From NCBI GenBank assembly GCA_037952775.1, contig JBANAY010000003.1:33294001-33358000 (forward strand): a stretch of DNA of 64,000 bases, read 5' to 3'. Shown here in pieces: positions 10,543 to 22,517 of the stretch (position 1 is its first letter; every line of letters starts with the position of its first letter). The notes beneath the pieces are model-generated. The model was given only the letters and a program-made list of their open reading frames with translations. It made no database searches and was not told the origin of the DNA. Made by a program: the position numbers and the translations under genes. This DNA is from Clonostachys chloroleuca (Eukaryota; Ascomycota; Sordariomycetes; Hypocreales; Bionectriaceae).

Positions 10543-11831
10543 TTTGAATAGAGGACGAAGAAAACTACGCTCACTCTTGAAGAAATTCTAACCAACAGAG
10601 GGATATGTCCTCAGTCCCCTGCCAGCGACGTCGTCTGTCTTCAAGGTGAGCCCCGCCGTCGCTCAGGGTCAGCGCGCACCCGGGATTCGCAGTGCAACTG
10701 GATTTCGATGTGGCTGGCAATACGCATCTGGTAGCGGAAGAATGAAGTACGGGCGCTGGAGGGCTTTTGTATATGCATTGGGCAGCGTTGTCGTATCGGA
10801 GTTCTGGAGTGCAGCTTGCGACGGGAGTTGGAATCACCAAATGGTGTAGAGAGAAAAGAAAAAGAGACAGCCGGGGAAGAAAGCGATCGTGTTACATTTA
10901 ACGAATACCTGATTATGCCTGCCCACTAACAACCTGCCTAAGCACCAGCCCGCGAGGGAAAAAAAAAACCTTGCCGCACATGCCTAAATTAGTTGGGTGA
11001 GGTCACCACCACAATGCAACAGGGGGCGAGTAACCTGTCATCAATTACTTACCAGGCAAGTAGGTGCTCGAAACAGCACTGGCATGGAGGTAATGCGCCA
11101 CTAAACTAGGCACTTGGGCTATCTTGGGCATGTATTATTAGTATGCGGGAGGATGTGGCCGTCTCACCCTCACACAGCCGCCTGACGGGCACTGACCACT
11201 GACTCAATAATGTACGTGCAGCTGAGATTACGTTGGTGCCCAGGAGTAATTCATTTCATTCCAATAGGGTGCCGTTGTTCCTGTTCGTATTTCAGGACAC
11301 CGTCACATGCTAATCACACCCGAACTTTGCATAGAGAGAAAGGCACCAAAGAGAAAAAACTCAATAAACAACTGGTCTAAAAGGCGCGTGCTGGAACCAA
11401 TAAAGTGAACAAGGACATATCGGTAAAGCAAAGGCGCTAATACTTTGAGCTAATGAGAGGCCAAGGCGACTGCATGTTGCTTTCAATATGCACGCCCAAA
11501 CCCCAGACTGGGCTCTGACCTTAGGTAATCCGATACCCGCCCTGTGCTCGATGTCCAATTAAGTCTTCAAGCAAGTCTACAGAACCGCTACTTCTCGAAG
11601 ACTCTAATTTGCTCGTAAAGCTGTGTATCTTTGCGTACCTATCATTTTGGTTTAGTCGCCCCAACCACACGCTGGCGCACGGACATCACATGCGCGCATC
11701 GTCGGATTCACTTTTCTCACGAGGATCGCGGTGCTAGCTACCTATTGCCTATCTAGTCTCGTGATACCAACGAAAGGGCACGATATCCGGTAGCTGTGCC
11801 AGTGCGCAATATCCCCGATCCAACTATCAAG
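10543..11831. promoter_or_regulatory. Divergent promoter region between the Psk1-like kinase and prp4
   Basis: About 1.3 kb shared between two divergently transcribed genes, so it should contain both promoters and 5' leaders. It contains A-runs and scattered short open frames, but no motif I would call a specific binding site. Confidence 0.5.
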
Positions 11832-13394
11832 ATGATTCATCCGTCACGGCAAGCATACGTCGAGGAAGCCCAGTCGCCCAAGGGCGTGGCATTGGAAGAC
11901 CTTCCCGATGATCATGACTACGATATGCCGACCGCCGGTGCCGGCGCCCCTTCAGAAAAGGCTTCAGCAATCCTGGATCAGTTCAGGCGAAAGCGCGCTG
12001 CCGCAGAGCTGAATGTCCCGACCAACGATGACCGCGTTCGTGCAGTGCTGAGATCCATGGGCGAGCCCATAACCCTTTTTGGTGAAGGGAAAGCAGAGCG
12101 ACGAGACCGACTCCGAGAATTGATGTTGATACAGACGGAGATGAATGGCCTTGAAAATGGGGACATTGATATGGATGATGCGCCAGATGATGAGCAGGAG
12201 GAAGAACAGGAGGAAGAATTCTACTCGAGAGGTGGCCCAGACTTGCTACAGGCTCGCATAAAGCTCGCCGAGTATTCACTGCCCAGGACGAAGAAGAAGA
12301 TTCAGTTCCAGAAAGAAGAGTCATCAATACCACTACGAACACACGTCAAATTCCGGAAACATATCAAGGAGAGGTTACAAGCCTTTGAGCTACAAGGTAG
12401 TCAGACTGTTGGCGAGCGACACATCAGCATGGTGAGGATGGCTCCCAACGGTGAGCACGTGGCGGTTGGCAACTGGGGAGGCCAAATCAAGCTGGTGGAA
12501 GTGCCCAACTTGACTGAGAAGATGAATCTGCGAGGACACACCAACAAAATCAGCGGTCTTTCCTGGTTCCCTGGTGCCACTCTTCCGGAAAGTGGCGTAT
12601 CCCCTGATTCAGTCAACTTGGCCTCAGGTGGCGCTGAAGGTCTTGTTCATCTATGGTCGTTAAATAAAGACACCGCCTTGTCAACACTACAGGGCCATTC
12701 CCAACGTGTTTGTCGAGTCGAGTTTCACCCTTCTGGAAAGTATCTGGCCTCCGCATCTGACGACACGTCTTGGAGGCTTTGGGATGTCGAGACTACAAAG
12801 GAAATCCTCCTCCAGGAAGGTCATTCACGAGGCGTGTACGCCATTAGCTTCAATACTGAGGGTTCGCTTCTGGCCAGTGCAGGTCTAGACAGTATCGGCA
12901 GAATATGGGATTTGAGATCTGGAAGGACGGTCATGATTCTCGATGGGCACATGGATGGTCACATTAAGCCTATCCATGCGCTCGACTGGAGTCCAGACGG
13001 ACATCGAGTACTGAGCGGTTCCGCGGATGGTTGGGTCAAGTGCTGGGATGTACGCAAAGTTCAGAGAAGCGGCGGCATCGGTGCACATTCAAGCGCAGTC
13101 TCGGATATGCGATGGTTCAAAGGTCTCGATGACCCTCTTGATGGCATTCCCCCGGCGTTAGACGAGAAAGGCTTACGAGTACCTAAGAAATCCGGCACGT
13201 TCTTCGTCTCCAGTGGATTCGACAAAAATGTCAAGATCTTCTCTGCAGACGATTGGACACTTGTGCAAACTCTGAGCGGGCATACTGGGCCTGTCTCCAG
13301 TGTAGACTATAGCAGGGATGGGAAATGGATCATCAGTGGCGGCCATGACAGGACTGTCAAGCTTTGGGGCCGAAATGATGGTGAAGGCATCTGA
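11832..13394 (+). CDS. prp4: U4/U6 small nuclear ribonucleoprotein Prp4 (WD40)
   Basis: Core protein of the U4/U6 di-snRNP, required to assemble the U4/U6.U5 tri-snRNP for pre-mRNA splicing in the nucleus. The protein is 520 aa and intronless. I start at the ATG at 11832 ([13 protein letters not shown]) because the frame upstream has only a GTG before an in-frame stop, and fungal Prp4 begins this way. An SFM (splicing factor motif) domain occupies roughly residues 63-98 ([20 protein letters not shown]). An acidic Glu-rich stretch follows, then about seven WD40 repeats from residue 190 to the end ([45 protein letters not shown]). SFM plus C-terminal WD40 is diagnostic of Prp4/PRPF4. This splicing WD40 protein is unrelated to the fission yeast kinase also named Prp4. 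Confidence 0.95.
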   Translation: MIHPSRQAYVEEAQSPKGVALEDLPDDHDYDMPTAGAGAPSEKASAILDQFRRKRAAAELNVPTNDDRVRAVLRSMGEPITLFGEGKAERRDRLRELMLIQTEMNGLENGDIDMDDAPDDEQEEEQEEEFYSRGGPDLLQARIKLAEYSLPRTKKKIQFQKEESSIPLRTHVKFRKHIKERLQAFELQGSQTVGERHISMVRMAPNGEHVAVGNWGGQIKLVEVPNLTEKMNLRGHTNKISGLSWFPGATLPESGVSPDSVNLASGGAEGLVHLWSLNKDTALSTLQGHSQRVCRVEFHPSGKYLASASDDTSWRLWDVETTKEILLQEGHSRGVYAISFNTEGSLLASAGLDSIGRIWDLRSGRTVMILDGHMDGHIKPIHALDWSPDGHRVLSGSADGWVKCWDVRKVQRSGGIGAHSSAVSDMRWFKGLDDPLDGIPPALDEKGLRVPKKSGTFFVSSGFDKNVKIFSADDWTLVQTLSGHTGPVSSVDYSRDGKWIISGGHDRTVKLWGRNDGEGI

Positions 13395-13789
13395 TGTAAT
13401 TGGCATATAGACAAAAGCAAGGATACAGCGAATCCACTTATGATACCCAACCGAAAACAATGTATTTTTTCTTCAATTAATGAGCGCGTATTTGACTTGT
13501 AGCATAGCCTGCGCTTTGTCGCGAGCCTTGGCAGCCCGACATGACGGATCGGACCCAGTGCGCGGTCAGGTGACTCGCCATGCTGCATCTCCCAACCCAA
13601 AGACAATAGCAGTCTCAGATCTCTTTCACCACTATCTTCTATTGTCCCAAACCTTCCTCCAGTCACTTTTTTTTCTCGCTTTCATTCGTTTACAAAACCA
13701 CAGTAACCGACCGATCAGGCGGTTTATTCCTCATGATCCGTCTCCAGTCCTTAACTCCTACAGGCGTCAATCCGACACGAATCTGACTT
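13395..13789. promoter_or_regulatory. Short intergenic region upstream of the cyclin gene
   Basis: About 395 bp between the prp4 stop and the cyclin start on the same strand. It must hold the prp4 terminator and the cyclin promoter. The right half is pyrimidine-rich with a run of eight T, as often seen just upstream of fungal transcription starts. Confidence 0.5.
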
Positions 13790-15191
13790 ATGGCGAGCAT
13801 CGATCGATACCGCCCGCAGCGAGAGGGCTACCAACCTCCAACCCTCGCCCAGAACCCGCGTCAGGATAAATCGTCGCGGTCTCCAACGAGACGGCGCGAT
13901 GTTCCTCCAGCGGTCCCAACGCCTCCCCAGCACAGCACTCGCACGTCGCCACCACGCCTCCAGGCTCGACCAAGCCAGCAGCAATCGCCCAGCCGACCAG
14001 GCGCGCGCACGCCGCTAGCAGTCGCAAACCAGTGGGCGTTCACGGAGGAGGAGACTTCGAGCACACCCAGCATCATCGAGGGATTAGCGCCTTCTGAGGA
14101 GAGATTGCGCCGGGCCAAGGGCGTCAACTTCATCTACCAGGCTGGGGTGATGCTCGATCTCCCTCAGATCACTCTTTGGGTAGCTGGAGTGTTTTTCCAC
14201 CGATTCTATATGCGCTGTAGTATGGTACAGGAGAAGGGCGGGATTCATCACTATGTAAGTTGAGCGTCCAGATACGTGGCTCCGTCGTAGGAGGCTCGTT
14301 AGAGGAGGGCAAAGGCCCCCATTCGCAAGGAAGAGTTGTTGCTAATAATACTTTGCTTCCCAGAATATCGCCGCTACCGCCCTCTTCCTAGCCAACAAGG
14401 TCGAAGAGAATTGCAAGAAGACGAAGGACATCATCATTGCTGTCGCCAAGGTGGCTCAGAAGAACGCCAAGCTCATCATCGATGAGCAAAGCAAGGAGTA
14501 CTGGCGATGGAGAGACAGCATTCTCACGTACGAAGAGGCCATGCTTGAGCAACTCACGTTCGATCTCATGATTGATAACCCCTACCGAAATCTCCTTGAT
14601 CTTCTTGGCCAGCTCGACTGTGTTCATAACAAGCATCTGCGACAGGCCGCCTGGGCTTTCTGTAACGATGCATGCCTGACGGCCCTCCCCCTTCTATTTG
14701 AGGCAAGGGACGTTGCTATTACGGCGATTTTCTTCGCCAGCGTTCACACCAATCAGCAGCTGGACGACGTCAAGGGCGAGCCATGGTGGAAGTACGTGAG
14801 GGGTGACGAGACACGATGCATCAGGGCCATTGAGATTATGCGACAGTTCTACACCGAGAATCCGCTTAGGAAGCAGAATCCATCATTACCGTCGCCAGCA
14901 TTTGAGTTGGATATTTCTCGACGCCGAGGAGATGCTTCAATCACTGACTCGTACCCTTCGAATGCCGCTACGCCTATGGAACTGGACAGAGCTAGTCGCA
15001 GTCCCGTTCCAAGGACAAACGGCGGAGGCGAAAGCCACAACGGAGCGTCTCAGGCAAGGTCGGAAGATAACAGATACATTCCTCGTTCTCCATACAAACG
15101 GAAGGAGGCTGAGATTGATACCAACGACGATAGAGCTGAGAAGAGAGCAAGACTATCAGAGGACGAAGAGGGTGAGCTGGTGGAAGACTGA
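13790..15191 (+). CDS. Transcription-type cyclin (Pch1 / cyclin T-K family)
   Basis: Regulatory subunit of a transcriptional CDK, probably Cdk9 (P-TEFb), which phosphorylates RNA polymerase II and elongation factors. Two exons, 13790-14254 and 14364-15191, are separated by a 109-bp intron (gtaagt...cccag). The product is 430 aa. Residues 1-80 are Pro/Arg/Ser-rich. The first cyclin box starts at QWAFTEEETSSTPSI (81 onward) and includes the HRFYMR helix; the second follows after NPYRNLLDLL. The tail is Ser/Arg-rich and ends with an acidic DEEGELVED. The splice joins HHY to NIAATALFLANKVEE, the expected helix of the cyclin fold. The QWxFTxEEL-like opening favours Pch1/cyclin T-K over Ctk2; the exact partner kinase is inferred. 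Confidence 0.88.
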
Positions 15192-16948
15192 ATATGAGAT
15201 TTTTATTTTTTTTAAGAAGGCTCGGTAATGAGAGAATCTTTGGCGTTATAGGCTTCTCGCAAGGCAAATGTTTCAGGGAGAGATGTACGGACAGCGAGAG
15301 GATAAAGGACAGGCTCATGGAAAGAGAGCGGCGCACCGGTTGTATTTTAGGGAGTGATATCCTCTGGACGCAAGATTGAACCGTGATTTACTTGCCCATT
15401 GCTGGCATTTTCTAGAAGGATAGAGCTCTCGAAGGCCCTCAACTTTCTCAGAGCCGAATAGACAAGGTCATCATGCACGCATCTCGAATGTCACATCTAA
15501 TTGAGATTATTTCTTAACCAAGTCCGCCCTCTATTGAAGTGTCTAACCGATTACCTTGTCTACATACACACCTGAACTGTCCATTATCGAATCATCACAA
15601 GCTGCCTGGTTCTGCATCCCACCATTACTCAAGCACCCAAGTGGGTGACAGGAGAAACAAGACACCTAATAGAACAGACTGATTCCTACAAATGAATAGA
15701 GAAGTCCAGTAGTATAAATCGAGATAAAGTGACAATGTATACTGTATTATCTGCACGGTATATATTGTTAGCACTTAATAATGTACAATATCGGTCGCAG
15801 ACCCGACAATAACCAGCCTAATATCTTGAGTGTCTCAATTTCAATGTCACCCACTTGGCACCCACCCATGCGTGGTGTTCTCACCTCGATGTGGATATCC
15901 AGGCACCAGCTTGCCTCGTGCAACGCTGAATTCTGATTGGCCAGAATTCTGCCGCTGATCTTGCACCTCACCGCCCCTGGGCACACTATTTAAACGTGTC
16001 GAACCCGCCAACTTTTTTGAACTTTTTCTTCCTTTCTTCTTTAGCTCTCTTTGCCTTTTGGCTTAGATCAAGTGTAGTATCTGTTCTTTTCAGTTTAATC
16101 TCTGAAAGGTCTCTAAGGAGACCAATCGTGATTATTCCTATTTTTGGCTTCAGGGCTGTTTCCTCTGTGCTTGCACATGATTCAACCCACAGTGTCCCTG
16201 GTATTACACTGTCTCCAGGCGACGCGAACAATTCTTTTTTTTTCATTGCTTTGTCGGCTCGCCGGCAGTGTGAAGAAGAAAATATAACGGATGGGCTTTT
16301 GTAGCACGGCAATCTGATGCCCGGTGCGACCGATGAGCTTGGAGGAGAAGCTGTGGGTGTGAAACTTTGGTGAGAATCGTGAACTCAGAAATTGAGCGTC
16401 ATGACACGCCGCCACCATGATGTCCTTTTCTTTTCTCTTTCCAGATAGTCCCTACGTAGGAAAGTAAGCTTGGTATCCGTAACTCGAAAACATATTATAG
16501 GATTGCTCATCGTGTTCTCATTTTCCCTTGGATGTCATAATTCGTGATCCTACCTAACCTACCCTAAGTCGGCTTCTGGTTATTGCTGGAAATTTACGTC
16601 GAAGAGGAAGAAGCCTCGATAGCGAATCAACACTGTGGTGAGATGGGCTCTGCCTCTGGATTCTTGATGTAATATTAGCTGTCTCGTTATGTATGTACAA
16701 TTGTTCAAGCTCTTTTGGTGGCATTTCACGTGGTCACTGTCACTTTCTGTATGGCTTTTGGTAGGTAGTTTCCCAGACTGCCAGCTACCCCACCATCTGC
16801 TCCATTCTGGAGAGCTAGGTAGACCGACCCCCAATACCTCTTTTACTTTTCGCCCAACTCCGAACCAAATCACGAATTCAACCCATCGCCACCTGTCCAG
16901 ATCAAGACGGTGTCGTCGATGCTGACCGCTTCAACGTGACAGGTCACT
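15192..16948. other. Intergenic region between the cyclin and lsm8
   Basis: About 1.75 kb between two same-strand genes. It contains several T-rich runs (for example near 16228-16237) and a pyrimidine-rich stretch before lsm8. Open frames on both strands are short and featureless. Nothing specific was recognised. Confidence 0.5.
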
Positions 16949-17385
16949 ATGGCGACACTAGGCGGCTATCTCGAGAGTAAACAACCCCTCAAGCAAGTTC
17001 CAGGATGGCAGAAAAAGCTGACCCCCCATCCTTCACCTCTAGAAAAGGTCCTCGTCGTAACGGCCGACTCTCGAATCCTCGTTGGGACGCTCTCGGCGGC
17101 CGACCAATCCACAAACCTTGTACGCTTGGCTTGGTCCTTCACACGCCGTCCCTCCTCGATCCCGAAGCTGACCAAACTACCTACGTATAGGTCCTGAGCA
17201 ATGCGACGGAGCGCATTATTCGCGAGCCCGACGATGACGAGCCGTCGACCGAGATCCCGCTAGGGCTTTACCTCGTGCGAGGAGACAACGTTTGCTCCGT
17301 TGGACTGGTGGACGAGAAGCTGGACGACAGCATCAACTGGACGCAGGTCAAGGGTTCGGTGATTGGCGGCATCAAACACGTATAG
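16949..17385 (+). CDS. lsm8: U6 snRNA-associated Sm-like protein LSm8
   Basis: The subunit that distinguishes the nuclear Lsm2-8 ring from cytoplasmic Lsm1-7; the ring binds the 3' oligo-U end of U6 snRNA and helps U4/U6 annealing. Three exons: 16949-16976, 17043-17119 and 17191-17385, with introns of 66 and 71 bp. The 99-aa product starts MATLGGYLEKKVLVVTADS and contains Sm1 (DSRILVGTLSAADQSTNLVL) and Sm2 (LGLYLVRGDNVCSVGLVDE), the LYLVRGDNV motif being characteristic of LSm8. Each junction keeps frame. The first exon encodes only nine full codons, so a naive open frame starting at the same ATG reads into intron 1 and gives the wrong protein. Confidence 0.92.
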
Positions 17386-17657
17386 AGGCGGGGTGCCACA
17401 AAGAAGACAAGAGATGGGCGGTCCATACTTTTTTTAACCAAAGAATATTGGTGCTTGATCGAGAAGAACGGCGTTTGGAGTATTCGGAGCAACTATCTAC
17501 TGAGATACAGCTTGTGGCATAATTTATTCACACCGGGAGAAAAAATAAAGATCTCGGATGCATAACTATTCTATATAGACCAGCCAGTGAGCCTCCAATC
17601 GCCCCCAGAACCGTGACGAACCGTAAATTATGATCCCAAACAGCATGTGCACAGAGC

Positions 17658-19147
17658 TTAAGAAAATATCCTCCTCATGAGCTCCTCCTTGAGCACGGCC
17701 TCACCTGGGGTGCCAGTGATCCGGCGGATTCTGTTTCCCTTATCCGCGCTGAACCAGGCGAGAGTGTCGCCAGGGCGGTCTGCCGCTGTTTCTAAGGATT
17801 TGACGTTTTCTACCTTTTCGTAGAATTCGACGGCCTTCTCGCGAGGTGTGGCCCATGGTCGGCGGTCAATAACGTGCATACCGCGGGTCCACTGGCCCGA
17901 GGTTTCGATTCGAATGTCCTCGAGCTCATCCGCAAATTTCCAGCTGGGATCGTTGTGCGCAATGGCGTACCAGACGGTGAAAGGATCGTGCAGAGATAGC
18001 TCCGCGTCGATATCGGCACCTACCATGGACTCGATCTTGCGGAATGCCCCTCGAACAAAGTGTGCGGTCCATGTGGCGAGAGGACTGCCAGCATCAATGT
18101 GTGGTTGGATAACATCCTCAAAATATTTCTTATTGAGGAAATGAGGAGTCGTGATGTCAAGAGGGCAGAGGGTCAATTTCAGGCGCTTGCTGAGATTTGG
18201 TGGATAGGCCGAGAGAACAGAGATGCTCTCTGGAATGGCTGGCATGGTTGACTGGGGGTTTGGCGAGGTGAGGGCGTAAACCCGAGCAGCTGCAATGGCA
18301 TCGGCGTAGCAGTTGAATTCTGCATTCGGAGTCACGTTGCCCTCAACGTGGACGGCCCCTCCCATGACAACCAGCTCTCTCGCCCTAAGGAATGTCTCGG
18401 GGTCGTCGGCAGCGGCCAGAGCAACGTTGGTAAGTGGCCCGGTGGCGAGGATGGAAATGGTGTTTTCCGGGTTTTCCCTTAGAAGGCGGAGGATCTCCTT
18501 ATGAGCCGGAGACTTGGAAGGCGTGAAGTAAGGGGAATAAGTGTCAGTGCTGTTACTTTCAAAGATGGACTTCCACGTCTCGGCGGGGGCTAGATGAGGG
18601 TGTGCTGTGTGCACGTTGTGAGCCCGTCAAGTCCATCTTGTAATAGTTTGGTCAGCTCTGATGATCTTTCTGGGCCACACAGCAAGAAGTCACTTATGAG
18701 CACTCACGGAAGTAATCAGCCATTAACTCTTCCTCTTCTAGGGGATGCTCGGGGCCAACCGCAACAATAGGCTTCTGTGCTCTCAAAGCACCGAAACCCT
18801 CGGCCCTGCCAGAGGCTTTCCTCCATTCAAGTTCCTTCTCCAGAACATTAAAGAGAGCAACGACGTTGTGCAGGCAACTGGACAGATGTTAAATTGATTT
18901 TACATTAGGTGAATGGGTGGAAGTGACAGCCGAACCTTTGAAGTGGGACATTCCCGTACGTGACGGACAGCATGAGGACTTCCAGTTCTTCAGGAGATGC
19001 GCTCAGCGCGAGAAGCATAGCCAGAACATCGTCGACACCTTCAAGTAGTCAGTTGGATGTCAAGCATGTGAAACATAAAGCATCACGAGTTGGCTATATC
19101 GCACCTGGGTCGGTATCGATGATGATCTTATGTTTGGGAGCGGCCAT
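17658..19147 (-). pseudogene. Inosine-uridine-preferring nucleoside hydrolase, reading frame broken by one base
   Basis: A ribonucleoside hydrolase (N-ribohydrolase, Urh1-like) of purine/pyrimidine salvage. Exons: 19105-19147, 18936-19038, 18708-18877 and 17658-18636. The first junction builds the calcium-binding motif DTDPGVDDVLA. Exon 3 ends MADYF, and exon 4 should continue HGLDGLTNVHTAHPHLAP, but the sequence reads HGLDGLTT then shifts to a stop; one base is missing near 18618-18622. After that the frame is open to the normal C-terminus with ILATGPLTNVALA, NVTPNAEFNCYAD and a family-typical tail. An alternative acceptor ending at 18605 would restore the frame (420 aa) but deletes the conserved HGLDGL segment. 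It may be a pseudogene, a sequencing error or an unusual splice form; type 'pseudogene' is provisional. Family assignment is firm. Confidence 0.8.
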
Positions 19148-21266
19148 GACGGATGTTGAGAGTCAATATCTGGTACAAGCAGAGGAAGGTGAGAGTTTGT
19201 TTCCTGAAAGATTCCGGACGAAAGCCGCACAGCTTAAATTTGATTTCCAACTATCTCTTTGGCACTCTGAAGACTCTTGGCTGAAGCGCATGTGCTCTGT
19301 GCCCCGCCTCAGCAGGTGGGGTGGCTGTATTTTGCCAGATAAGCCCTTGCGCGTGATAGGTATCTGCTCCATGAGTAAGTAGACAGACGAAGGATCAACC
19401 AACCCCGCTGGTAGTTAGGCTTTTTCACTCCTAGGCAATGGACTCTACCTACTTAGATTTGTTCTGCCTCATCAAGAATGCTGGATCAACAGCAGAAGGC
19501 TACTCCTACCTTTTACTGTCGTAGCGCACATGGAAGCTCGATGGGTGAGACGGCTGTTTTGAGCTGGAGTTTATCATATGTTTTGTCTAGCGAAAGACGA
19601 ATTTGAAAGCTCCCAATGTTCTCGAACGAGTGTTAAATACCTTGGTTGATCACCTGGTTTCTCTCACATGTCAATTATGAGACATAGTGCAAAGCATTGA
19701 TTGTCTGGAGTACCTGTGCTCTCCGAGTTTGAGAGCAGTAGTTACATGCTATCAATTTGAGTTGACACGGGCGGATTGATACCAAGTTGCTTGGTCGGTT
19801 GGCATGAAAGGTGATAGCAGTCAGCGTCAACAACGCAGCTAGTACCCAGACACTCGGATACTCGTGCAAGATAACGTAGACTTCCGTCGGTGGCTGGGTG
19901 CTTGACAGTAAGTGAGATGTATTGCGTATTGCGGATCCTTCCCAGGTATAAGCCGAGCTTTGGGGAAGGAGCAATAACGCTCCGGCAATCAGATAAAGGA
20001 GACGCTAGATTGGTAACCAATAACAGCCAGGATCTTGGGAGCTTGTAATGTCCGAGAGCAGGCCCGGTATAGAGCACTGTGAACGAGCCAATCGTTGACA
20101 GCCGCGTGTGGTGTTCTTTGAAGAATGCAATGTCTTACTCTGCAACGGGTGTTTGACTCTTGTCCCTTCAGCTGGCTCCCGTTACCCCGTTTCCATTTTC
20201 TCCCTACCTGCCTGCAAGTGCTCGTATTTTTGAACCTAGTAAGCCCTTGAAAGCGTATTACGAGTAAATCAAGAGGACACGAGGTATGTGCGCTCTTCTG
20301 GATAGCAGACACTTCGAGATAACGAGGCCTGCAGTGACCCCCTCGGGCCGCGTCTCTTTGATGTGTCCCGGTCCCTGGAACTGGCCGTGATGCTGTTTTG
20401 CCAGAGCATGAAGCACCTTCCTCCGGTTACTTTCGAGGGTCATGGGATGGGCGGTTCCCAGGCACCAAATACAGTGCCGACAGTGGGTCGGAGCACTGTA
20501 GTATTGGTCCACTGGCAGCCCAGACTGAACCACGCGAAGACTCGAACTAGGCCAAATACTGCAGCGCGACGTGCTCGCCCCGTTCGGCTTCTCTCTCCTC
20601 CATCCGATCATCTGCAGCTAAACTGGATGGCACCATTAACCTTCCCATCAGACCTACACTAAATACTAATGCTACCTTAGCACTTGGTTCACTTTGAGCC
20701 ACCTGGTCAAAACCAAACTTCTCAAGCCCTCGTCGCACGCACTTTTCCTCCATCCACCAGCCTGAATCGATTCCTTATCCCTTTCATCCATCCTGCCCTT
20801 GGAAAAACTGCACCGTCGCCCATCTCCCCTGTCTCTCCTGCGCCAAGGAGCATCAGACGGACCCCTTCTTTTCCGAACTCGCCCTTTTGTGGAACTTCCT
20901 CGCGCTCCCCATATTCTCCACACGGTATTTCGAGGCTCCAGCTGCAGAAGCCAACCTGGCCTCATGAGACGCGCCCCAACCTACTAGTTGACGAGGTTGT
21001 GATTTCTAAACAATCTTTCTGCTTCGAAAATCTACCCCATATCCTTCATCTGCCCCAAATCATAACCACTCAGCCTTTCTCTCCCCCACGTTATACCCTC
21101 ACCTTCGCTCATAGGTAGCTTCTCAACTCCTACCCCTATCCATCCAGGTAGCTAAGCTCCTGCTACGTCCTTTGCGGCCGAATCATTTACAGAACGGGAA
21201 GCAGAAGAGGGTGCGGTTTCTTTATTATCGAAGCGTGATTTTCGTGGAATTGGCGATCGATTCGAA
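19148..21266. other. Intergenic region upstream of two divergent genes
   Basis: About 2.1 kb between the nucleoside hydrolase start and the start of the next gene on the plus strand, hence both promoters. From about 20700 to 21260 the plus strand is strongly pyrimidine-rich (C/T), typical of a fungal promoter and 5' leader; the 144-codon open frame inside it (20684-21118) is Pro/Ser-biased and is probably a by-product of that composition. Confidence 0.5.
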
Positions 21267-22517
21267 ATGGCAGACTACCTCTACACTGTCGGCGGCTATC
21301 TCGCCCTGGCTGGTGTCGGCTATGTTATCTATCAGGTTTCTACCCAGAAGTCTCGAAGACGGGCAAGCACAGTTCAATCGAAAGCCTCGAGGGGTCCACA
21401 ATCTGAGCCCAGAAAGGAAGATAGGAAGAAGAAGCAACGAATGGAAAGCTTCACGACCGAGTCCCAGGAGGCAAACAAGGCAGCTGCCTCCAAGCCCAAG
21501 TCCGCCGAAACCTCAACATTTCTGAGCAATGATCCAAGCAAGGATACCTCGAACGATGACGCCGCCAACCGCGAGTTTGCCAAGCAGCTCTCCAAGGCCA
21601 AGGAGGGCACAAAGTTCAATACCAAGACTGACTCTGGAAAGCAGAAGGAGAAGTCGGTCAAGCAGTCACGTGCCAACAAGATTTCACCTCCTGCTCAGGA
21701 GGTCAAGCCTGTCGCACCTGTCCCGTCATCGACCACGGTCGATACCGCTGGGGCCGTGGTTGATGATGAATCATCCTCCAACGACCTAGGTGAGACTGCT
21801 GCCGCCGACTCCACCGGTGTTGCGGATATGTTGGAGCCCGCTGCTGCTGCTCCCTCTGTCCTCCGATTGACCGACACCACCGAAAAGGAGAAGAAGAAGA
21901 AGCCTGCGAAGGCACCCGAGCCCACCGAGACGAAGAAACAGCGACAAAACCGCAAGAAAGCCGAGGCTGCCAAGGCTCTCCGCGAGGAGGCTGAGAAGGA
22001 GCGTAAGGTTCTTGAGGAAAAGCAGCGACGTACCGCTCGCCTCGCTGAGGGACGTGCTGCTAAGGATGGCTCCAAGTTCCTTGCCTCTGCCAACGCCAAT
22101 TCAGCTTGGGACAAGGGAGCTCCCAATGGCCAGTCCAACAAAGCTGCCTCCACCAACGGATCTATTCAGCTCCTCGATACCATGGATGCGCCAGCAGCCT
22201 CAAAGCCTGCCAACGTCAAGTCTGAATCTTCTTGGATGTCATCCCTCCCCTCCGAAGAAGAACAGCTTGAGATGCTCAAGGACGAGTCTGACGAGTGGAG
22301 CACTGTGAAGACTAAGGCTTCTAAGCGCTCGGGTAAGAAGGAATCTTCAAACGATTCTGGTGACGAGCCCGCCCAAAGCCGCCCAGCTGCCCAGCCTAAG
22401 CAACCCAGTGCCTCTGCTGCCAACGCTTCGAAGCCAACCTCATCCTTCGGATCCTTCTCCGCACTCACCAGCAATGATGACCCTGCTGATGAAGTTGAGG
22501 AAGAATGGGATGTTTGA
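21267..22517 (+). CDS. Membrane-anchored Lys/Glu-rich protein of unknown function
   Basis: A 416-aa intronless protein. Residues 4-25 (YLYTVGGYLALAGVGYVIYQV) form one hydrophobic N-terminal segment followed at once by basic residues (KSRRR), which predicts an N-terminal membrane anchor with a cytosolic body. The remainder is low-complexity and charged: Ser/Ala/Lys-rich linkers, a highly charged probable coiled coil at about residues 210-270 (KKQRQNRKKAEAAKALREE), then a conserved-looking SEEEQLEMLKDESDEWSTVKTK and an acidic end EEEWDV. I recognise this layout as a conserved filamentous-fungal hypothetical and cannot name a function. The single anchor plus EWSTVKTK-type motif is reminiscent of ER proteins with ribosome or RNA contacts, but that is speculation. 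Confidence 0.75.
   Translation: MADYLYTVGGYLALAGVGYVIYQVSTQKSRRRASTVQSKASRGPQSEPRKEDRKKKQRMESFTTESQEANKAAASKPKSAETSTFLSNDPSKDTSNDDAANREFAKQLSKAKEGTKFNTKTDSGKQKEKSVKQSRANKISPPAQEVKPVAPVPSSTTVDTAGAVVDDESSSNDLGETAAADSTGVADMLEPAAAAPSVLRLTDTTEKEKKKKPAKAPEPTETKKQRQNRKKAEAAKALREEAEKERKVLEEKQRRTARLAEGRAAKDGSKFLASANANSAWDKGAPNGQSNKAASTNGSIQLLDTMDAPAASKPANVKSESSWMSSLPSEEEQLEMLKDESDEWSTVKTKASKRSGKKESSNDSGDEPAQSRPAAQPKQPSASAANASKPTSSFGSFSALTSNDDPADEVEEEWDV

Noticed and set aside
9832..10551. 239-codon plus-strand frame
   Set aside because: Antisense to the Psk1-like kinase; no domain features.
13480..13869. 129-codon frame overlapping the cyclin start
   Set aside because: Runs through the prp4-cyclin gap and out of frame into the cyclin exon; no conserved features.
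20684..21118. 144-codon Pro/Ser-rich frame
   Set aside because: Lies in a C/T-rich promoter and leader; composition explains the open frame and peptide bias.
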